Below, piece by piece: positions 58,614 through 64,000 of a DNA stretch of 64,000 nt. A model generated the notes under the pieces. That model did no database searches. It saw only the letters and a program-made list of their open reading frames with translations, and was not told the DNA's origin. The stretch's first letter is position 1. Each line of letters begins with the position of its first letter. This stretch comes from a bacterium MS4 (GTDB lineage: Bacteria; Bacillota; Clostridia; Oscillospirales; Acutalibacteraceae): contig CCFG01000014.1 in assembly GCA_000752215.1 (NCBI GenBank), positions 62,001 through 126,000 of the forward strand, written 5' to 3'. Position numbers and translations under genes: made by a program.

Positions 58614-58757
58614 ATGATTTCTCCCGTTTTAAGGCACAAAAATGTGCGTACTTGTAGATATGTTCCCTGCTGAATATACTAATAGATAAAGAACCGCGCA
58701 GAGCGATGAATGTCGCACTTCCGCGCGGCAAAAATAAACAAAAAGGTGGAGATGCAG

Positions 58758-59282
58758 ATGAAATTCATAGAACTTGCACAGGACCGGTACTCCCTTCGCA
58801 AATTCAGCGAAAAACCGGTGGAGAAAGAAAAACTCGACCTTGTGCTGCAAGCGGGCAGGCTGGCCCCGACCGCCTGTAATAATCAGCCGCAAAAAATTTT
58901 AGTCATTGAAAGTGAGGAAGCGGTTGCAAAGCTGAAGGGCTGCACCCGGTACCATTTCGACGCACCGATGGCGCTGCTGGTCTGCTACGACAATACGGTA
59001 AGCTGGAAACGCAGCTACGACAGCAAAGACAGCGGAGATGTCGACGCAAGCATCGTCGGCACCCACATGATGCTGCAGGCCGCCGAGCTTGGGCTGGGTA
59101 CCACCTGGGTCGGGCATTTTGATCCCGACGCCGTGATAAAAGCCTTTTCCATTCCGCAAAATCTGGTGCCGGTTGCCCTGTTCCCGCTGGGATACCCCGC
59201 GGATGACGCCGAACCCAACCCCAAACTGCACCCAAGCAGAAAACCGGTGGAGGAGACCGTATTTTACAACCGGTTTTCCTGA
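58758..59282 (+). CDS. Nitroreductase family protein
   Basis: 174 residues from the ATG at 58758 (AAAAGGTGGAG upstream). FMN-binding nitroreductase: FIELAQDRYSLRKFSEKPVEKEKLDLVLQAGRLAPTACNNQPQKILVI, then HMMLQAAELGLGTTWVGHFDPDAV and LFPLGYP. Reduces nitro groups, quinones or similar with NAD(P)H. Divergent from HxlR and followed by a second nitroreductase. Confidence 0.93.
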   Translation: MKFIELAQDRYSLRKFSEKPVEKEKLDLVLQAGRLAPTACNNQPQKILVIESEEAVAKLKGCTRYHFDAPMALLVCYDNTVSWKRSYDSKDSGDVDASIVGTHMMLQAAELGLGTTWVGHFDPDAVIKAFSIPQNLVPVALFPLGYPADDAEPNPKLHPSRKPVEETVFYNRFS

Positions 59283-59327
59283 TATACGGGCTTCCAAAAC
59301 AAATGCAAAAAGTCAGGAGGATTTCCT

Positions 59328-59912
59328 ATGATGCAAAATGAAGTGCTGGACTGCATCCACAAGCGCAGAAGCACCCGCCGGTTCCAGGAGCGCCAGATCG
59401 AGCCCGAACAGCTGGAAACTCTGCTCGACGCCGCAATCTGGGCGCCCAGCGGAAGCAACAGCCAAAGCTGGCTTTTTACCGCTGTTCAAAACGGAGAAAC
59501 CCTGCTTCAATTGAACGAAGTGGTGAAAGAAGGCTTCCAGAACTGGGTTCCGGACGACAATTATCCCGGAAAAGTCAGGGCTAAAGCCAGCTCGGAAAAG
59601 GAAAACTACAATTTTTATTACCATGCACCGACCCTTGTTATCGCGTCGAACCGGCCGGATTACGAAAACGCCATGGCGGACTGCGCTCTTGCACTGGAAA
59701 ACATCTTTTTAGCCGCGCAGTCGATTGGACTGGGTACCTGCTACATCAATCAGCTGCACTGGCTGAGAAGTGACCCCGGCGTGCGCGAATTTCTGTTTCA
59801 GCTCGGTATTCCCAGAGAACACACCATCTGCTCCGCGGCCGCGATCGGGTATATCGGCGCGGAGTCAGCCGCCCCGCCGCGCCAAGAAGGGACTATCCGC
59901 ATTATCAAATAA
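59328..59912 (+). CDS. Nitroreductase family protein
   Basis: 194 residues; CAGGAGG upstream. LDCIHKRRSTRRFQERQIEPEQLETLLDAAIWAPSGSNSQSWLFTAV (FMN phosphate site), then ALALENIFLAAQSIGLGTCYINQLHW and CSAAAIGYIG. A different subgroup from its upstream neighbour. Both probably share the HxlR-controlled transcript. Confidence 0.93.
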   Translation: MMQNEVLDCIHKRRSTRRFQERQIEPEQLETLLDAAIWAPSGSNSQSWLFTAVQNGETLLQLNEVVKEGFQNWVPDDNYPGKVRAKASSEKENYNFYYHAPTLVIASNRPDYENAMADCALALENIFLAAQSIGLGTCYINQLHWLRSDPGVREFLFQLGIPREHTICSAAAIGYIGAESAAPPRQEGTIRIIK

Positions 59913-59924
59913 GGGACTTTCCTT

Positions 59925-60473
59925 TCATACGCCGGGCGGCAGCTTATCCTCCATGAGACTGCGCAGATCGATCGTGCCTCCGTCCACCGCAAAGGTGCCG
60001 TCGCCGTTGGCATGAAAGGTACGTCGTTCTTTCCGGTCGTAATCCATCCAGGCGCGTACGCCCTCCAGAAGGAAGATGCCTTGGGGTTCCAGATAGTCCG
60101 TTACACGGCATTCCAGACAGCCGAGACATTCCGCAATCAGCGGCGCTTTTACCCGGGCCGCGGGCAGCGGCGTAAGCCCGAACTTCGCAAACTTGTCCGT
60201 TTGTTCGCCGGAACAGTCGCCGACTGCGACCACCTTTTCCGCAAGGTCTACCGTGGGAACCGCAAGCACGCATTCCCCGGTATGCCTGAGCGCCTGAAAG
60301 GAATAATTCCACGGGCCCGTCGTCAGGGCAATCTGGGGGGTAAAATCCATCACCATGTGCCAGGAGAGGGTCATCACATTATTGCGGCCTTTGTCGTGCG
60401 TGGTGACCAGCAGAACCGGTCCCGGCTCAATCAGCATAAAGGCCTTTTCAATCGGAAGTTCCGTCAGAGACAT
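59925..60473 (-). CDS. Flavin reductase-like (flavoredoxin family) protein
   Basis: 182 residues. Split-barrel flavin reductase: PGPVLLVTTHDKGRNNVMTLSWHMVMDFTPQIALTTGPWNYSFQALRHTGECVLAVP, then KFGLTPLPAARVKAPLIAECLGCLECRVTD. It converges on the nitroreductase pair. Binds FMN and reduces it or passes electrons; partner unknown. Confidence 0.92.
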   Translation of the reverse strand: MSLTELPIEKAFMLIEPGPVLLVTTHDKGRNNVMTLSWHMVMDFTPQIALTTGPWNYSFQALRHTGECVLAVPTVDLAEKVVAVGDCSGEQTDKFAKFGLTPLPAARVKAPLIAECLGCLECRVTDYLEPQGIFLLEGVRAWMDYDRKERRTFHANGDGTFAVDGGTIDLRSLMEDKLPPGV

Positions 60474-60612
60474 TTTCCCACCGCCTTTTTTTATTATTTT
60501 GGTCCATGTTAAAGAACAATGTTGATACGATACAATTTTTTAAGGGAACTTGCTAAAAGTTCCCTTATTGCATATTTTACAGCATTTCTAGTTAATTCTG
60601 TAACAAGGTTGC

Positions 60613-60643
60613 GTTCCTCCCCCGCCTTCGGCGGGGGAGGAAC
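60613..60643. repeat. Perfect 14-bp hairpin with TTC loop
   Basis: GTTCCTCCCCCGCC, loop TTC, then the exact complement, followed by ATGTTTTG. Extremely stable. It is either a terminator-like element or a dispersed palindrome; no second copy is in the window. Confidence 0.75.
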
Positions 60644-60699
60644 ATGTTTTGTCTTGCAAACTGAAATGGAATTGCTATAGAAAAAATGAGAAGCAAGTT

Positions 60700-61188
60700 T
60701 TAATAGTTATATTTGTGATTTCCAACACTGATTTTTTGAGTAAACACCTCATTTTCCCATGGCTTTCTTATTTCGATGAGGTTTAAAACATTATATCCCC
60801 TCTTAGCTAAAAAATTTATTATTTTATCATTGTTCGGATGAACCCAGTTAAAGACGGTTGTACCGCCTAATCCCCTTGCAATATTCTCCGCTTCTTGATA
60901 CAGTTTTGAGGCTATGCCACTTCTTCTCGCACTTTCAGAAACAAATATAGATTCTGCCCAAACTACGCTTCCATCAATTCTGCAAACTAAATAACCCAAC
61001 AGTTCATTATCCTTTTCAGCAACAAAAACAGGATACTCTGCTTCCAGATACTCTCGAAATTCTTCCTTGGCCAGGTCTGTTTTGGGCTTTGATGTAATTC
61101 CTTTCAATTGTTTTAACTCTACCCGAAACTGTGCAATTAATGGGGCTATTTTTTCTTCATCATCGATTTTTGCCAAACATATATTCAT
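60700..61188 (-). CDS. GNAT acetyltransferase
   Basis: 162 residues from the ATG at 61188 (AGGGGTGAG upstream). GNAT: YPVFVAEKDNELLGYLVCRIDGSVVWAESIFVSESARRSGIASKLYQEAENIARGLGG with acetyl-CoA loop RRSGIA, then FNWVHPNNDKIINFLAKRGYNVLNLIEIRK. Substrate unknown. Confidence 0.9.
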   Translation of the reverse strand: MNICLAKIDDEEKIAPLIAQFRVELKQLKGITSKPKTDLAKEEFREYLEAEYPVFVAEKDNELLGYLVCRIDGSVVWAESIFVSESARRSGIASKLYQEAENIARGLGGTTVFNWVHPNNDKIINFLAKRGYNVLNLIEIRKPWENEVFTQKISVGNHKYNY

Positions 61189-61238
61189 TATTCTCACCCC
61201 TGTCGCCAATCTACCTTATTTCACCATTGTTCATTTAT

Positions 61239-61799
61239 TTACCGTTCCAGCAACGCGAGCTGCGGAAGAGGGATGAACGGGTCCGGGTCCTCAACATGTT
61301 CTCCGATCATTTTCTCCATCCAGATCATGTCGTACCAGGTGTGAAATTTATATCCGCACTTGGTAAAATGCGCGACGGTTTTGTATCCCAGATGCTCATG
61401 AAAGCCGACGCTTTCCGTATTGGAACAGGTAATGCAGGCATTGAGATTGATGATATTCTGTTGCTTCAAAATTTCTTCCAGCGCCTGATAAAGCTTTTTG
61501 CCGGTTCCTTTCGCCTTGCAGTCCCTTTTGATATAAGCCGTGGTCTCCACCGCCCAATCATAGGCAGCGCGCCCTTTGAACGCGCAGGCATAAGCATAGC
61601 CGACGACGGAGCCGTCCCGCACCGCCACCAGGTAAGGATATTTTTTCAGGGTATTGCGGATTCTCTGCGTAAATTCTTCGATGGCCGGTACATCATATTC
61701 AAATGTAAACGCCGTATCCGTGACATACGGCGCGTAAATGTCCAGTATCTGCTGCGCGTCCGATTCCGAGGCCATGCGAATGGTGATCGTTTTATCCAT
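61239..61799 (-). CDS. GNAT acetyltransferase, phosphinothricin acetyltransferase-like
   Basis: 186 residues. Pat/Bar-type: IRMASESDAQQILDIYAPYVTDTAFTFEYDVPAIEEF, then GYAYACAFKGRAAYDWAVETTAYIKRDCKAKGTGKKLYQALEEIL (acetyl-CoA loop KAKGTGK), and HEHLGYKTVAHFTKCGYKFHTWYDMIWMEK. Acetylates a small amine; phosphinothricin itself is not implied. Confidence 0.92.
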   Translation of the reverse strand: MDKTITIRMASESDAQQILDIYAPYVTDTAFTFEYDVPAIEEFTQRIRNTLKKYPYLVAVRDGSVVGYAYACAFKGRAAYDWAVETTAYIKRDCKAKGTGKKLYQALEEILKQQNIINLNACITCSNTESVGFHEHLGYKTVAHFTKCGYKFHTWYDMIWMEKMIGEHVEDPDPFIPLPQLALLER

Positions 61800-62133
61800 A
61801 TCAGGTTCTTCCTTCCGCTGAGTGATCCTATCAAAACAAAGGATGACTGAGCGTCTTTTTTCTTTATTTTACCACGATTTGAGGGAATTGGAAATCAGAT
61901 GATCATAATTTTTACAATAAAAGCAAACATGCCGCCCCCATAACGGAGCGGCATATCGCAAGAAACTTTCATCCGGAAGACTTATTACTATCTCTGGGCC
62001 CAAATTACTCATTTCTCATAGCACCCCACTATTTTACTAAAAAAAGGGCGGGTTTGCAAATGTAAATGATGGCAGGGAATTATGAAAATGATGCCTTCCA
62101 CTACACAGATGCTCCAAGCGGGGACCCGGTTCA
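61800..62133. other. Intergenic region
   Basis: No gene seen in about 330 bp. It holds the leader of the leftward Pat-like gene and, at 61929-61954, a leftward terminator for the ABC importer genes. Nothing else recognisable. Confidence 0.6.
61929..61954 (-). terminator. Intrinsic terminator of the NitT/TauT-type importer operon
   Basis: ATGCCGC (61929-61935) pairs with GCGGCAT (61948-61954); leftward tail GTTTGCTTTTATTG. Confidence 0.65.
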
Positions 62134-62889
62134 TCACCCGAGCGGCCGGCTCCACCTGCACAGCAGATCCGAAAGCAGGTCGATGGCGACAAACAGGGCA
62201 AAGCCTACAATGGAAATCACGATAATTCCCGTATACATATCGATATAATCAATTCTTGACCACGCATCCAGAATGTAATAGCCCATGCCGTATTTTGTTC
62301 CGTAGCCCTCCACAAAAAACAGGACGGATACCGCGGTTCCCAGAGAAACGCGGATGCTGGTGAACAGCTCCGGCAAAATGGCGGGCAGCGTGATATGCCG
62401 GATAATCTGCGCGGGGCCCGCTCCCGCGCTGACGGTTACCAGATAAACGGAAGGGTCGATGTTGCGTACGCTGTCCCTGGCGGCAACAATCACCTGAAAG
62501 ACGATGATCAGAAAAATAATGGCCACCTTGGAGCCGTCCCGCATGCCCCACAAGATCATGGCGACCGGCAGAAAGGCCGTCTTGGGAATGGGGTAGCTGA
62601 AGTAGATGAGCGGGTACAGAATCTTGTTGGCGCTCCCGGAATACGCCATCAGGATGCCGACCGGCACCCCCACCGCAAGAGAGAGACCCAGACCGGCCGC
62701 GATTCTTTTCAGGCTGGCGAGGATATGGAGGAAAATACGATTGGAAAAAGCGGTGCCGAAATTCCGGTAAATGACCGCCGGGTCCGGAATGACCGTTGTG
62801 TGCATCAACAGATACGCCAGAAACCAGAGGACATTTAAAAGCAGAAAGCCCTGCAAAAACAGCAGGCACTTATTCAGCAGTCTGTTCAA
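62134..62889 (-). CDS. ABC importer permease (NitT/TauT, SsuC-like)
   Basis: 251 residues if translation begins at the TTG at 62889, which has GGCGGGG upstream and lies 20 nt inside the ATPase gene. About six membrane segments. BPD_transp_1 features: ILASLKRIAAGLGLSLAVGVPVGILMAYS, and VSAGAGPAQIIRHITLPAILPELFTSIRVSLGTAVSVLFFVE (EAA-like loop). Belongs to importers of nitrate, sulfonates or thiamin precursors; substrate unknown. Confidence 0.92.
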   Translation of the reverse strand: MNRLLNKCLLFLQGFLLLNVLWFLAYLLMHTTVIPDPAVIYRNFGTAFSNRIFLHILASLKRIAAGLGLSLAVGVPVGILMAYSGSANKILYPLIYFSYPIPKTAFLPVAMILWGMRDGSKVAIIFLIIVFQVIVAARDSVRNIDPSVYLVTVSAGAGPAQIIRHITLPAILPELFTSIRVSLGTAVSVLFFVEGYGTKYGMGYYILDAWSRIDYIDMYTGIIVISIVGFALFVAIDLLSDLLCRWSRPLG

Positions 62890-63661
62890 TATCGCCCCGC
62901 CTTTCGCCCTCAGGCCCCAGTTTTTCATGAAGAACCCGTTTCGCTGTCAGGTAATCCACCGCCTCCGGGTCGGATTGCCCGAAATAAGGATTTTTGATCG
63001 AATACCGGAGCACCCCGCGGCGATTCCCCATGACCACAACGGTGTTTCCCAGATACAACGCCTCTTCAATGCTGTGGGTCACCAGAATCGTGGTCGGCCT
63101 GTTCCGCTTCCAGATCCGTAAAAACAGCTCCCGCGCGTCCTGTCGGGTAATCGCGTCCAGCGCGGAAAAGGGCTCATCCATCAAAAGCAGGTCGGGGTTG
63201 AAAATAAACGCCCGAGCGAGCGCCGCGCGCTGGACCTGTCCGCCGCTGAGCTGCGCGGGATACCGGCGCAGCAGCCGCGAAACATCCAGCGCGTCGCAGA
63301 TTCCGCTGATCTCCCGCCTGCGCTCTTCGGTGACGGGCTCTCTGCGGAGCTTGAGCGGAAGCAGGCAGTTTTCCCCGACCGTCTTCCACGGAAGCAGCCC
63401 GCAATTCTGGGGAATCACCCCGATCTTATGCGTTCTGGGATTCAGAGGCCGCTTTTCTCCTTCAATCACGCTGTCTACGCTGCCGCCGTCCAGAGGGAGC
63501 ATCCCCGCCAGCGCGTTGATCAGCGTCGACTTGCCGCAGCCGGAAGGCCCGAGTACGGCAAGGACCTCCCCCTCCTCTATTTGCAGGGAGAGTCCTTCAA
63601 TCACCGGCGTTCTGCTTTTTTTTGTTTTGTAGCTGACCGTTACCTTATCGATTACAAGCAT
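62870..63661 (-). CDS. ABC importer ATP-binding protein (SsuB/TauB-like)
   Basis: 263 residues from the ATG at 63661 (GGAGAG upstream). Walker A VLGPSGCGKSTLIN, Q-loop IGVIPQNCGLLPWKTV, signature LSGGQVQRAALARAF, Walker B LLLMDEPFSALDAITRQ, H-loop LVTHSIEEALYLG. NitT/TauT family. Central gene of the operon, between the binding protein and the permease. Confidence 0.94.
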   Translation of the reverse strand: MLVIDKVTVSYKTKKSRTPVIEGLSLQIEEGEVLAVLGPSGCGKSTLINALAGMLPLDGGSVDSVIEGEKRPLNPRTHKIGVIPQNCGLLPWKTVGENCLLPLKLRREPVTEERRREISGICDALDVSRLLRRYPAQLSGGQVQRAALARAFIFNPDLLLMDEPFSALDAITRQDARELFLRIWKRNRPTTILVTHSIEEALYLGNTVVVMGNRRGVLRYSIKNPYFGQSDPEAVDYLTAKRVLHEKLGPEGERRGDIEQTAE

Positions 63662-63685
63662 CTTGCTCTCCATAAAATTCCGCCG

Positions 63686-64000
63686 TTACGATTCGGAATA
63701 AACGTCATACACCATTTGGTCATACTGCAGGGTCGGCTTGCAGAGGCCCTTTTTGCTCGCCCACTGCACGGCGTTCTCCACTTCCGCTTTGGTGGGGAGC
63801 TTACTGGTACGGAAGGGCTTCACCGTGATCTTGCCGATCATTTCCTCCGGGTACCCCACCGCCTTGATCACGGTCTTTTCATATTTGCGGATATCCGTAT
63901 GGTTCATATAGTCCACGGCCTCGTTATAGGCCTGATACAGCTTGTGGATCGCATCGGCCTTGCTGTCCAGCGCGGTCTTTGAAAACGCGGAAACCGCCGG
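63686..64000 (-). CDS. ABC importer substrate-binding protein, C-terminal part (window edge)
   Basis: The frame is open to the last base, giving the last 104 residues of a gene that starts beyond the window. Sequence such as ADAIHKLYQAYNEAVDYMNHTDI, TVIKAVGYPEEMIGKI and ENAVQWASKKGLCKPTLQYDQMVYDVY has the C-terminal pattern of SsuA/TauA/NMT1-like periplasmic-type binding proteins. It is 24 bp upstream of the ATPase gene and first among the three visible importer genes. Confidence 0.85.
   Translation of the reverse strand, partial: PAVSAFSKTALDSKADAIHKLYQAYNEAVDYMNHTDIRKYEKTVIKAVGYPEEMIGKITVKPFRTSKLPTKAEVENAVQWASKKGLCKPTLQYDQMVYDVYSES

Overview
The window looks like a low-to-mid GC member of the Firmicutes, class Clostridia. 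The evidence is GGAGG-type ribosome binding sites throughout, frequent TTG and GTG starts, Gram-positive LexA boxes, an agr-type quorum-sensing locus, PadR/DUF1048 ABC operons and YesM/YesN-type two-component genes. A member of the Oscillospirales is my guess only. No ribosomal or housekeeping marker is present to settle it.

About 1-26.3 kb is most of a siphovirus-type prophage transcribed rightward: a primase-polymerase/VapE-like helicase (cut by the window edge), a VRR-NUC nuclease, an SNF2 helicase, small regulators, then an A118/SPP1-like packaging and head module (TerS, TerL, portal, minor capsid, scaffold, major capsid), connectors, tail tube, tail chaperones, tape measure, baseplate and tail-tip proteins, XkdX, a GH25 endolysin and a holin. 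Two leftward moron genes (10.6-11.6 kb and 17.1-17.6 kb) interrupt it. Each has its own sigma-A-like promoter and a bidirectional terminator, and both share a 20-bp element upstream. A Tad2-like (DUF2829) anti-Thoeris candidate sits directly after the major capsid gene. A short RNA-like element with a perfect 7-bp end stem and an ACCA tail lies just before terS. No integrase and no att site could be identified in the window.

26.4-37.4 kb is accessory and patchy: an AbrB-like regulator, a membrane XRE regulator, an SOS-controlled UvrX-like Y-family polymerase with two perfect LexA boxes, an AT-rich secreted Kelch/FN3 protein, small membrane proteins, an AT-rich surface protein, remnants of a serine recombinase and of glutamate 5-kinase, several GNAT acetyltransferases and a YoaP-type protein. 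Two non-coding stretches (32.64-32.96 kb and 45.43-45.54 kb) share sequence blocks and end in terminators.

37.5-48 kb holds an MBOAT/SGNH polysaccharide acylation pair, a TetR-glycosyltransferase operon with a 17-bp-arm palindrome, a lipoprotein, a frameshifted GrpB gene, a flavin-binding PPOX-like protein, an LUD protein and a PadR-DUF1048-ABC export operon.

48-64 kb is mostly leftward: an Fbp/Afu-type ABC importer (binding protein, ATPase, fused permease) next to a YesN/YesM-type two-component pair; a complete agr locus (agrA, agrC, then agrD, agrB and a small ORF), whose 51-residue AgrD is easily missed; a divergent HxlR regulator with two nitroreductases and a flavin reductase; two GNATs; and a NitT/TauT-type ABC importer running off the right edge.
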